A DNA stretch of 64,000 nt from Novipirellula sp052161655 (GTDB taxonomy: Bacteria; Planctomycetota; Planctomycetia; Pirellulales; Pirellulaceae), in the NCBI RefSeq assembly GCF_052161655.1, contig NZ_CP197418.1:5828001-5892000 (forward strand), read 5' to 3'. Positions within the stretch are counted from its first letter, which is position 1. The number at the start of each line of letters is the position of its first letter. The notes under the pieces were generated by a model that made no database searches, was not told the origin of the DNA, and saw only the letters and a program-made list of their open reading frames with translations. Below, one piece after another: positions 53,199 through 61,925 of the stretch. A program made the position numbers and the translations under genes.

Positions 53199-54073
53199 GG
53201 ATGTCGACCTTGTCGTCCGGTCGATGGACGGGTGCCTGACGTCTCTCCCACCTTCTTATAGATCAGAGGCGAAACTCTTTTCAAACCGCCCAGCATTTCG
53301 TAGATACCTTCCGACGGTCCGACGACTAGGTAGCCGCCAACCGCCAACGCATCCACCACATTATTGACGACACTCTGCTTCGATTGTCGGTCGAAGTAAA
53401 TCAGTACGTTGCGAATGAAGATGCAATCAAAAACCGGCTTAGTGAGTGGTCGCATCAGGTTGTGTTGTTGGAACTGCACCAGTTGCCTAATCGATTCCCG
53501 AACTTGCCATTGGTCGTTGGCGGTCGAGGACTGGAAGTACCGTCGCCGCTGTTGGGCTGACACCTCGCCGATCGCACGGGAATTGAAGTTTCCGCTGCGT
53601 GCCGATTCCAAAATTTCTTCGCTGAGATCCGTCCCGAGAACTTCCAACGACCAATCACGAAGTCGATACAGGTTTTCGGCCAGACAGATTGCGATGGAGT
53701 AAGGTTCCGAACCATTTGCACATCCGGCCGACCAAATTCGCAACTTGCGCTCCCTTTCGCCGGCGCGGTGACGTGCTAGCTGTTCGGTCAGCCAATCAGT
53801 GCAGAGCCAGTCAAATTGCTTTTGAGTGCGAAAAAAATAGGTTTCGTTCGTCGTGATGGCATCCAAGAAACCGGCAAGTTCATTGGCCCCCTCGGCAGAT
53901 GTGAGGATTTGATAGTAGGAATCAAAACCGTCAAAACCGCCTGCACTGACGCGGCGGCGAATACGATTGCTAAGCAAGGTGATCTTGTTCTTGTCGATAT
54001 GGATTCCACTATTTTCATAGATGAAATCGCAGAAGCGATCGAATTGTTGCGAATTAAGACGCGGGAGTCCCAC
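53195..54073 (-). CDS. cheR: CheR, receptor glutamate methyltransferase
   Basis: 292 residues from a GTG at 54073; the ORF is open further upstream to 54310, but that part overlaps the receptor gene and has no family similarity, and AGGGG lies about 9 bases before the GTG. N-terminal helical domain (QFDRFCDFIYENSGIHIDKN), TTNETYFFRTQKQFDWL, SAM site RIWSAGCANGSEPYSIAICL, then LEVLGTDLSEEILESA and FIRNVLIYFDRQSKQ. It methylates receptor glutamates with SAM. Starts 89 bases after the receptor. Confidence 0.94.
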   Translation of the reverse strand: MGLPRLNSQQFDRFCDFIYENSGIHIDKNKITLLSNRIRRRVSAGGFDGFDSYYQILTSAEGANELAGFLDAITTNETYFFRTQKQFDWLCTDWLTEQLARHRAGERERKLRIWSAGCANGSEPYSIAICLAENLYRLRDWSLEVLGTDLSEEILESARSGNFNSRAIGEVSAQQRRRYFQSSTANDQWQVRESIRQLVQFQQHNLMRPLTKPVFDCIFIRNVLIYFDRQSKQSVVNNVVDALAVGGYLVVGPSEGIYEMLGGLKRVSPLIYKKVGETSGTRPSTGRQGRHP

Positions 54074-54161
54074 TGTAGATTGCCCCTTTGTTTGTTTCCA
54101 CGGCAGCGGGGGTTGCGTGGCAACGTAGCCATTGGAACCGCGGCCGGGGATCCCTGCGACG

Positions 54162-55787
54162 TTACGTTTCAAACTTGCCCACCAAATCCTGCAGTGTCTG
54201 AGACTGGGCGCCGAGCTGTTCGGCGCTTGCGGCCAGCTCCTCTGCGCTGGCCGCATTTGATTCCGTCGTTTCCGAAACCGACCTGATCGCAATTTGGACT
54301 TGATGGGCACTTTCCGATTGCGATTCAGTCTGTTCAGCGATCTGCACGATTCCCGCAGCCGTCATGTCGACTGCCTCGACGATTGAGGCAAGCGAATTGC
54401 CTACTTCTTCGGATAGCTCAGCGCCTTCCGCAACGCGACGCGACGATTCTTTGATAAGCTGCGTGATCTCTTTAGCGGCTTCGCTAGACCGTTCGGCCAA
54501 TTTCCGCACTTCATCGGCCACCACGGCAAATCCCAAGCCGTGTTCACCGGCGCGAGCCGCCTCGATCGCCGCGTTTAACGCCAACAAGTTGGTTTGACTC
54601 GCAATGTCACTGATGACTTGAATAATATCAGTGATCTGCTCACTTGATTTTTCGATCAACCCCATGGCTATCACGGCTTCATTGCGGGTCTTGCTCGCTT
54701 TGCCTGCCAGACATGCCGTCTTGCTCGCCTGATCATTCACGCAGGCGGCACTGGTCGCGATCACCTGGATCGCGTTGGTCATCTCGGCCACCGACGCGGT
54801 CATCTCTTCCACGCTCGCCGCCTGGTTTTGAGCCCCATCGCTTAAATTCGCGCTACTCTCCGCGATGACTCGAGCGCCTTCCGCAAACTGGTGCGCGCTC
54901 TCGATTACCTCATCGATCAGACGCCTCGTTTTTTCGCGTTGCTGTTTCGCAGATCGTTCCAACTGAACACGCTTGGTGACATCGTCGGCGTACTTAACCA
55001 CTTTGCAGGGTCGTCCGTCGGGACCGAGGACAGGGTTGTAGGAACCCTGTATCCATACTTCGCGGCCCTCCTTTCCAATTCGCCAGTATTCCGAATGGGC
55101 GTACTCGCCACGGTTCAATTTGTTCCAAAATTCCAGGTACTCGGGACTATCACGTTCGCCAGGGTCGACGAACATTTTGTGATTCTTCCCACGGATCTCA
55201 TCCAGAGCGTAGCCCATTGCATTCAGAAAAAGATCGTTAGCCGTAATGATCGTTCCGTCCATTTCGAATTCAATGACCGCCTGCGACTTTTGAATTGCGT
55301 CAACTTGGGCTTTGAAATCTGCGTTACGAAGCGTCTGGTCCGTGATGTCAGTGGCATACTCGACCACTTTGAATGGTTTGCCGTCCGCGTCAAAAATCGG
55401 ATTGTACGATCCTTGAATCCAAACCTCATTGCCGGATTTGCGGATCCATTTGTATTGGCCATTCTCATAGTCACCGCCATTAAGTCGGTTCCAGAGATTT
55501 TTGTGATCGGCGCTTACCCGGTATTCGGGATCGACAAAGATGCTGACATGCTGTCCTTGGATCTCGGCGAGTGTGTAGCCCATCAAATCCAGAAAATTCT
55601 GATTGGCCGAGATAACAGTGCCGTCCATCTCGAATTCGATCACAGATTGCGACCGGTTAATCGCGGCCAGCTGACCCGTCACATTTTGTTCGAGACGTGA
55701 CTTTTCCAGCTTTAGCGTTTCCAGCTCTCGTCGCAATTCGGTTTTCGTTTTAGCTTTCGATCGTTTCAGGCTATCTGTTTTTGTCAC
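54162..55787 (-). CDS. Soluble methyl-accepting chemotaxis protein with two PAS domains
   Basis: 541 residues from a GTG at 55787. There is no membrane span, so it is a cytoplasmic receptor. Two closely related PAS domains at about 45-155 and 165-275, each starting with a QSVIEFEMDGTVISANQNFL-like stretch and ending VWIQGSYNP then FKVVEYATDIT or CKVVKYADDVT. The signalling helix has the hairpin tip IEAARAGEHGLGFAVVADEV plus RKLAERSSEAAKEI, flanked by Glu/Gln-rich methylation regions (AASVEEMTASVAEM). The PAS pair may bind haem or flavin; no ligand residue is evident. Confidence 0.93.
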   Translation of the reverse strand: MTKTDSLKRSKAKTKTELRRELETLKLEKSRLEQNVTGQLAAINRSQSVIEFEMDGTVISANQNFLDLMGYTLAEIQGQHVSIFVDPEYRVSADHKNLWNRLNGGDYENGQYKWIRKSGNEVWIQGSYNPIFDADGKPFKVVEYATDITDQTLRNADFKAQVDAIQKSQAVIEFEMDGTIITANDLFLNAMGYALDEIRGKNHKMFVDPGERDSPEYLEFWNKLNRGEYAHSEYWRIGKEGREVWIQGSYNPVLGPDGRPCKVVKYADDVTKRVQLERSAKQQREKTRRLIDEVIESAHQFAEGARVIAESSANLSDGAQNQAASVEEMTASVAEMTNAIQVIATSAACVNDQASKTACLAGKASKTRNEAVIAMGLIEKSSEQITDIIQVISDIASQTNLLALNAAIEAARAGEHGLGFAVVADEVRKLAERSSEAAKEITQLIKESSRRVAEGAELSEEVGNSLASIVEAVDMTAAGIVQIAEQTESQSESAHQVQIAIRSVSETTESNAASAEELAASAEQLGAQSQTLQDLVGKFET

Positions 55788-55825
55788 GGAGCAGCTCTCA
55801 AGTGGTTGTCAGGCGGCTGTATGCT

Positions 55826-56344
55826 TTAAGAAGTGGTCACTTCTTGAACAGGATGACGTTTCAATCGTTCCGGACTGAACAATTCCTCGATGTCCAAGAC
55901 GATTACAAGGTTGCTATCCACTTTTGCGAAACCCGCAATGTCACGGCTTCCAGCGACTGTCATGGTTTCGGGAACTGGCTGAATATTCTGCTCGGGAATC
56001 CGAATGACCTGAGAAACCGCATCCACCGTACATCCCATGGTTCGCTCACCTACATTGACGACGATCGTGCGTGTATCGCTGTCCGCCTGCTTCGCCGCCA
56101 GACCGAGAAGTTTACGAAGGTTAATAATCGGAATAATCGCGCCACGCAAATTCCGAACCCCCTCTACGTAGTTGGCGACTTGCGGTGTTTCGGTGACTCG
56201 ATCAGGCATCACGATTTCCTGAATCTGTTCAATCCGAAAAGCGTATCGCTGGCTGTCGATCTGGAAACCAACGAAATGCGATGTATCTTTTCCCGCAGAA
56301 ATTGCATCCGATGGTGACGAATCAGCAGGTGAGTTCTGAACCAT
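55826..56344 (-). CDS. cheW: CheW, receptor-kinase coupling protein
   Basis: 172 residues from the ATG at 56344; a TTG five codons earlier is also open, and neither has a clear ribosome site. A standard CheW fold: FVGFQIDSQRYAFRIEQIQE, GVRNLRGAIIPIINLRKLL, TIVVNVGERTMGCTVDAVSQ and LVIVLDIEELFSPERL. It links the receptor to CheA. It is the first gene of the minus-strand chemotaxis operon; no promoter was recognised in the 339 bases upstream. Confidence 0.95.
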   Translation of the reverse strand: MVQNSPADSSPSDAISAGKDTSHFVGFQIDSQRYAFRIEQIQEIVMPDRVTETPQVANYVEGVRNLRGAIIPIINLRKLLGLAAKQADSDTRTIVVNVGERTMGCTVDAVSQVIRIPEQNIQPVPETMTVAGSRDIAGFAKVDSNLVIVLDIEELFSPERLKRHPVQEVTTS

Positions 56345-56683
56345 AGGTGCCGTGGACAAGTGAAGAGGAAATCGATCGGGCCAGATGGGCAGGACTGCGT
56401 CACACCAGTCTATTTAGCAGACATGGCAGTTACAACGAACGAATCGCAGAAAGATGAGCCAATTGGTTTGAACAAGGTTTACGAGGGACAACGTCAGCAA
56501 ACATTCTTGGGTGCCCCCCCGTGAGTGCGATAGCTCCAGCTTCACTTGGTCGATTTGCCGCCCAAGCCTCCAAGCCACTCGTCCGCCGGATGGATCTGTG
56601 ATTTGCCCGACCGATTTGCTCGCCCGATTTGCTCGCTCGCTACAGTTGCAGTATGAACTCCTCCCCCGTATCAAGGCGCCGCC
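56345..56683. other. Divergent intergenic region upstream of the che operon
   Basis: No recognisable sigma-54 or sigma-28 promoter and no gene. It should hold the promoters of cheW and of the CIA30-like gene. Confidence 0.4.
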
Positions 56684-57253
56684 ATGAATTCTTGGAATCG
56701 ATGTTTATGCTCGTTCGTTTGTTTAGCGATGTTTTACTCCACCGCCTCGGCACAAACGATGGAAACGCTTTTTCAGTTCGCCAAGGCGGATGAGGTGGCA
56801 AAGTGGCAGATCGTCAACGACGGCGTCATGGGAGGCCGCTCGACCAGCAAGGCCACGATCACCGATCAAGGCGTGCTGCGGTTTGCGGGCATTCTGTCGC
56901 TGGAGAATAACGGCGGATTTGCGTCGGTACGATCACGACCTGACGGATCACTGGGATTGGCTAGCGGCGAATCGATCGTCTTGCGAGTCAAAGGGGACGG
57001 GCGTCGTTACACATTTAACCTGTACACGCCGGAGCGCCGGACCGCGTTCTCCTATCAGTTGGATTTCGATACGCAGGCCGGCGAGTGGACGGAAGTGCGA
57101 TTGCCCGTTGATAAGTTCGTTGCTCACTCATACGGACGGCCGATGCCCAGCATGAAGCTCGACCCGAACCAAGTTCACTCCGTCGGTATTCTACTGGGCG
57201 ATAAAAAGTCGGGGCCATTCGAGATTTTAGTGGACTGGATCAACGTGGACTAA
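56684..57253 (+). CDS. CIA30-family protein, secreted
   Basis: 189 residues. Signal peptide (CLCSFVCLAMFYSTASAQ). The mature part is a single CIA30 domain: ETLFQFAKADEVAKWQIVND then GVMGGRSTSKA (the family's VNDGVMGGRS signature), FAGILSLENNGGFASVRSRP, and TEVRLPVDKFVAHSYGRPMP. The fold is a galactose-binding-like jelly roll. In mitochondria the founder helps assemble complex I, but bacterial secreted members have no known function, so that role should not be carried over. Confidence 0.9.
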   Translation: MNSWNRCLCSFVCLAMFYSTASAQTMETLFQFAKADEVAKWQIVNDGVMGGRSTSKATITDQGVLRFAGILSLENNGGFASVRSRPDGSLGLASGESIVLRVKGDGRRYTFNLYTPERRTAFSYQLDFDTQAGEWTEVRLPVDKFVAHSYGRPMPSMKLDPNQVHSVGILLGDKKSGPFEILVDWINVD

Positions 57254-57423
57254 GCTGGAACTAGAATGTCAGTCGCCACTCAATGCAACTCATCTCGCAT
57301 TCGCAGTGACGACCATCGACGAGCAAGCACGATCACGGCAGACGCTCTAAACCTTTTCTGCATGACGATGTTTGGTCCGGTATGCTTAGATCAGTCCGTT
57401 TTCATCCTAATCTGTGTGCCGCC

Positions 57424-59958
57424 ATGAAATTGTCGTGTTTGCTCTCCTTGTTCCTTGCCGCATTCCTGGCGATCCCTCCCTCTACAGCGAGGATATCTGC
57501 CGCAGAGATTCGGGTTATCGAAGCGAGCACGGAACCGCCAATGTCGGGCAAGGAGGTCGATTGGATCTACGGCGACTATCTGATGGAGAACGCTCAAATT
57601 TCGTTCGTGATCGCAGCACCAATAGCGACTCGTGACGCGAACATGACGATTCGTAACATCGGAGGCTCCATCCTGGATTTGACGCTGAACCACCCATCAA
57701 ACGATCAGCTGAGCGCTTACACGCCTGCAGCAGGACGATATCTATTTCATGATCCGTCGACAGTGGAAACCGGCCGCGATGGCGACGCCGTTTTCTGGCA
57801 ATGCCGGTCGTCTAGGACGCTCGCCAACGATGGCACCACGACAACCGTTCGATACCGGTTGGCGGATGGAGACGCGTTTGTTGAAGCGACGGTTACGATC
57901 GAAGGTGACGCGGCGGCAAAGGTACAAGCGTTTGACGGGGTACGAGCGGACGGATGGTTTGAGTTTAAAAACACGGGCAATGTCGCTTACTGCGAAGATG
58001 CGTTTTTTCGACAGACCATTGGATTCAAGAGTCCAGTCTCTCAACAACCGCCAACCTGGAAGAAGGGACGCCCCTATCAATTGCACTACGCTGGCGAGCA
58101 TCTCCAACGAAGCGATGGCAAGCTATCTTGGACAGTACACATCTATCCCGCGACCAGCCCGATCGACTTGATCTCCGCTGCCGGATCGGCGGATGTTTCC
58201 TCGGCCTTGGTTACATTCAAAGTCATCCCGGAAGCTCTGCCCGATGGAGATGTTGACTGGGTCAATCGCGCCAAAGTCAGCTTGCGGTTAGCAGACACGG
58301 AAGGCAAAGAAACGCAGGAACTCTACACTTTGCAGACGGACGATCGGGGCTTTGCCCACGCCAGGTTGGTGCCCGGAAATTACGTCGCAGTCGCCTCCGC
58401 GATCGGATACAAGGACGCCGAGGTTGCGTTTCAGTCGACGGCACAGCCAGCAGATGTCGACTTGCCAATAACGAGTGCCAGCGGTTTTGAAGCCGAAGTC
58501 ACCGACGAGCAGGGCAACCGTATTCCCTTCAAAGCCACGATCTACTGCATCGATGGAGATCAGCCGGATTTTGGACCGAGCAGCACACGTACCTTCGTTG
58601 AAAACCTTGCCTATTCGGTGCATGGACGTCTGCGCTGCCCGCTTAATCCAGGGAAGTACGAGATCTTCTTCAGTCGCGGTCCAGAATACAACAGCGAAAG
58701 AAAAGAGGTCGAGATTTCGCCAGCGACGATCTCCAAATTGGTGGTGCAACTCGATCGTGTCGTCGATACGACCGGATGGATCAGTGCCGACTTGCACAGT
58801 CACAGCAGTCCATCGGGCGATAACACATCGGACCAATACGGTCGTGTCGAAAACCTGTTATGCGAGCACATCGAGTTTGCCCCGTGCACTGAACATAATC
58901 GTATCAGCAGTTACACGCCGCATTTGGAACAGATGAAGCTCAGCCACTTGATGGCGACCTGTACCGGAATGGAGTTGACGGGGTCACTGTTGCCCGTCAA
59001 CCACCAAAATGCGTTCCCGCTACATCAGCATCCACACACGCAGGATGGTGGGGGACCAAGGACGTCTTCGAACCCGGTCGTGCAAATTGAACGGTTAGCG
59101 ATGTGGGACGACGCTTCGCAAAAAGTGGTGCAAATGAACCATCCGAACTTGCATCAGATCTATGGTGACTTGGATACCGACGGTGTCCCTGACAAAGGTT
59201 TTCGCGGGATGCTGAAGTGGGCAGACGTTGTCGAGGTTCATCCGCTGGAGACCATTTTTCAAGACATCGCCAACAACCCTCCTGGCGTTCGTCGAATGCG
59301 AATCCCCCTTTTCCAGTGGATGCAATTGCTGAACCAAGGCTACCGTATTCCGGGGGTGATCAACACGGATGCACACTACAACCACCACGGCAGTGGTTGG
59401 CGACGCAACTGGTTTTTCAGCAGCACGGATGACCCAGCGAATATCTCGACAGACGAGATGGTTCGCGAAATCGAAGCCGGACACATCGTAATGTCGACGG
59501 GGCCATTTCTTTCGCTGACGGGACATGCCAAATCAAATCCGGATGTCGCCCTTCCCGGTGATGAACTGATTGCAGCGGATGGGAAAGTGACGCTTAAGGT
59601 AACAGTGCAATGCCCAAATTGGCTGGACGTCAATCGTGTCCAGGTGTTCGTCAACGGGAGACCGAGCGAAAAGCACAATTACACGCGAAAGAACTCGCCC
59701 AAGATGTTCGGTGACGTCGAATCGGTCCGCAAGTTTGACTCATCAATCGAATTGACGCTGCAGAAAGATGCACATGTTATCGTGGCAACGATCGGCGAAG
59801 GAATGACCATGGAAAGGGTGATGGGCCCACGCTATGGCAAACGTCCTCCGATCGCAGTAAGCAACCCGATCTTTGTCGACGTCGACAAAAATGGTTTTCA
59901 ATCCAATGGTGACGAACTCGGTCTGCCCTTGCCGGTCGCCAACCATGAATCGCGATAG
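57424..59958 (+). CDS. CehA/McbA-family metallohydrolase, secreted
   Basis: 844 residues from the ATG at 57424 (MKLSCLLSLFLAAFLAIPPS, a signal peptide); a start at 57382 lies outside the signal. Residues about 25-450 contain beta-rich modules of unknown role. The PHP-type catalytic domain starts near 460: ISADLHSHSSPSGDNTSDQY, then APCTEHNRISSYTP, VVQMNHPNLHQIYGDLDTDG and GVINTDAHYNHHGSGWRRNW, giving the His/Asp metal ligands. Named members hydrolyse carbaryl and similar esters, but most relatives are of unknown substrate. Followed after three bases by the serine hydrolase gene. Confidence 0.9.
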   Translation: MKLSCLLSLFLAAFLAIPPSTARISAAEIRVIEASTEPPMSGKEVDWIYGDYLMENAQISFVIAAPIATRDANMTIRNIGGSILDLTLNHPSNDQLSAYTPAAGRYLFHDPSTVETGRDGDAVFWQCRSSRTLANDGTTTTVRYRLADGDAFVEATVTIEGDAAAKVQAFDGVRADGWFEFKNTGNVAYCEDAFFRQTIGFKSPVSQQPPTWKKGRPYQLHYAGEHLQRSDGKLSWTVHIYPATSPIDLISAAGSADVSSALVTFKVIPEALPDGDVDWVNRAKVSLRLADTEGKETQELYTLQTDDRGFAHARLVPGNYVAVASAIGYKDAEVAFQSTAQPADVDLPITSASGFEAEVTDEQGNRIPFKATIYCIDGDQPDFGPSSTRTFVENLAYSVHGRLRCPLNPGKYEIFFSRGPEYNSERKEVEISPATISKLVVQLDRVVDTTGWISADLHSHSSPSGDNTSDQYGRVENLLCEHIEFAPCTEHNRISSYTPHLEQMKLSHLMATCTGMELTGSLLPVNHQNAFPLHQHPHTQDGGGPRTSSNPVVQIERLAMWDDASQKVVQMNHPNLHQIYGDLDTDGVPDKGFRGMLKWADVVEVHPLETIFQDIANNPPGVRRMRIPLFQWMQLLNQGYRIPGVINTDAHYNHHGSGWRRNWFFSSTDDPANISTDEMVREIEAGHIVMSTGPFLSLTGHAKSNPDVALPGDELIAADGKVTLKVTVQCPNWLDVNRVQVFVNGRPSEKHNYTRKNSPKMFGDVESVRKFDSSIELTLQKDAHVIVATIGEGMTMERVMGPRYGKRPPIAVSNPIFVDVDKNGFQSNGDELGLPLPVANHESR

Positions 59959-59961
59959 AGA

Positions 59962-61551
59962 ATGAATCCCAAAGAGACCATGAGAAACAAACTCGTTGCT
60001 TACGTCGTCCTTTTCAGCTTGCTGGTAATCTGCGGACCTGCTCGGTCACAGGAAATCACATCAGTTCTTCCCAAGGGCTACTTGGAAGTCGGTTCGGATA
60101 AAGAAGCCGCGCTGCGTAAATTGTGCCAAGCCACGGCCGACACGAGTTTGTTCACCGGGGCCGTTCTGGTCGCTGAGAAGGGCAAAGTGATCTACAAGGA
60201 TGGCTTCGGCTTGGCGAACCGCGAATGGAACGTCCCCAACACGACGGATACCAAATTCCGACTTGCATCGGTAAGCAAGCAGTTCTGTAGCATGATCGTG
60301 ATGCAATTGGTGCAGGAAGGTAGAGTCCACCTGGACGACAAAATCACAGACCACCTTACGTACTATCGCAAAGACAATGGCGACAAAATCACGCTGCACC
60401 ACTTGCTGTCTCATCAATCAGGTATCAAGGATTTCACGACCGGCTTTGATTACAGGGGAACGACCTCTCGTTTGGCGTTCGATGCAGACGAATTCATCAA
60501 GCTGCACTGTAGTTTCGATTTAACACATGAACCGGGTACGATTTACAGTTACTGCAACGCCGGTTACTGCATCTTGGGTAGGATCATCGAGAAGGTAACG
60601 CGGAAAACATTTGAGCAAAATCTGCAAGAGCGTATCTTTGGTCCGGTGGGAATGAAGGATAGCGGGTATGACCGAAACCGTTACCTGATCAGAAAGCGAG
60701 CAAGCGGTTACATCTACGGCCCGTTTGATATTGAAAACGCAGCCTTCGTAGAGATGGACTCTTCGCCCGGACCTGCCGGTGGGTTGTACTCGACCGTGGA
60801 AGACATGTTCCTCTGGGATCGTGCTCTGTATTCCGATCAACTGCTGGATGAAAAGCACCGTGGAATGATGTTCACACCGAATCGGGACGTGCCAGAAGTG
60901 AAAGCGGCAGGCGGGCGACCTCACAGTATTTACGGTTACGGTTGGCAGATCTACACACGCAGCCATCCGGTTACACAGCGGCGAACCAAAGTGATCAATC
61001 ATGGAGGGGCGATCAGCGGGTTCAGAGCCATGGAAAACCGGCTGGTCGATGACGACGCCTTCATCATCGTCCTCTGCAATCAAGGTGATCCCTTTGGATC
61101 CACGGACGTTTGGGATGCGGTCGTTGAACTTAGCACGCAGTTAATCCATGTGGTAACGGACCAGCCCTACAAAATGCCTGGCAAAGCCCGATTGACGCAA
61201 GCTCAGCGGATGTACCAACTCGTGAAATCAGAAGGAGTCGAAGCCGCGATCGAATGGTTCAAGACAAAAGGAAAGAACAGCGGTTGGGGAGGCGCCAACT
61301 GGGAGCTGGCAAATCAATTGATCAAGGACGGCCGTGTCGATGACGGGATGCGGCTAATGGAATTCGATGTCGAAACGTCCCCTGGAAAAGTATGGCTACT
61401 GCGAAAAACGGCACTGGCTCACTTGAACAATGGGCATCCAGAAAAAGCATTGGCGTTTGCCGAACAAGGGTTAAAGCTGAGATCGGACGACGAAGGTTTC
61501 ACCACCGTCAAAGCCGAGGCGGAGCAGGTTTTAAAGACAATGGTTGAATAG
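59962..61551 (+). CDS. Class-C beta-lactamase-like serine hydrolase, secreted
   Basis: 529 residues. Signal peptide (LVAYVVLFSLLVICGPARSQ). Catalytic motifs: S103-V-S-K106 in RLASVSKQF, Y197-C-N199 in TIYSYCNAGY, and HGG in KVINHGGAISGFRAMENR near residue 347. The C-terminal 120 residues form a TPR-like helical extension (WKLANQ-type helices: WELANQLIKDGRVDDGMRLM, ALAHLNNGHPEKALAFAEQG). It is more likely a peptidase or esterase than a true beta-lactamase. It begins 3 bases after the CehA-like gene, so the two form an operon. Confidence 0.92.
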   Translation: MNPKETMRNKLVAYVVLFSLLVICGPARSQEITSVLPKGYLEVGSDKEAALRKLCQATADTSLFTGAVLVAEKGKVIYKDGFGLANREWNVPNTTDTKFRLASVSKQFCSMIVMQLVQEGRVHLDDKITDHLTYYRKDNGDKITLHHLLSHQSGIKDFTTGFDYRGTTSRLAFDADEFIKLHCSFDLTHEPGTIYSYCNAGYCILGRIIEKVTRKTFEQNLQERIFGPVGMKDSGYDRNRYLIRKRASGYIYGPFDIENAAFVEMDSSPGPAGGLYSTVEDMFLWDRALYSDQLLDEKHRGMMFTPNRDVPEVKAAGGRPHSIYGYGWQIYTRSHPVTQRRTKVINHGGAISGFRAMENRLVDDDAFIIVLCNQGDPFGSTDVWDAVVELSTQLIHVVTDQPYKMPGKARLTQAQRMYQLVKSEGVEAAIEWFKTKGKNSGWGGANWELANQLIKDGRVDDGMRLMEFDVETSPGKVWLLRKTALAHLNNGHPEKALAFAEQGLKLRSDDEGFTTVKAEAEQVLKTMVE

Positions 61552-61796
61552 CGTTGGTGCGAGACGACTGGTTTACGTCGCGGAAGCTGACGGACTTCGC
61601 AATTGCTCGGGCACTCGGGCAACCACTTAAAGCAGTCGGAGTCGACAGGGATTGACGAAAGCCATCTGCGGGTAGACACCCGCAGCTAAATGCTGCCGCA
61701 GCTATCGCTGCTAATGCGGGAAAGACCACCCGTTGATCTGCCCCCGGCCGTAACGCTGTGAAGTATTTTTCCTAATAGGGTTTGTGCTAATTTAGC

Positions 61797-61865
61797 GTAG
61801 CGGAAGTCGTCAAGACTTTCGTTCCATGGTGTATGCCCCCCGAAACTCTTGACGAGTTCCGCTAC
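61797..61865. repeat. Inverted pair of the 25-bp repeat (hairpin)
   Basis: Left arm 61797-61821 begins GTAGCGGAAGTCGTC; right arm 61841-61865 ends GACGAGTTCCGCTAC. The arms pair at 23 of 25 positions across a 19-base loop. It lies between two convergent genes (serine hydrolase and DUF1501), where it may end both transcripts, although no T-run is present. The rest of 61552-61925 shows no gene. Confidence 0.85.
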
Positions 61866-61925
61866 GAAATGCTTCACAGCGTTGCCCCTGTCGGCTTGCG
61901 TGGCGAAGGGGGGACTCGGATCGTA

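Noticed and set aside
54891..55700. 269-codon plus-strand ORF
   Set aside because: It is antisense to the PAS-MCP gene, whose domains are unmistakable.
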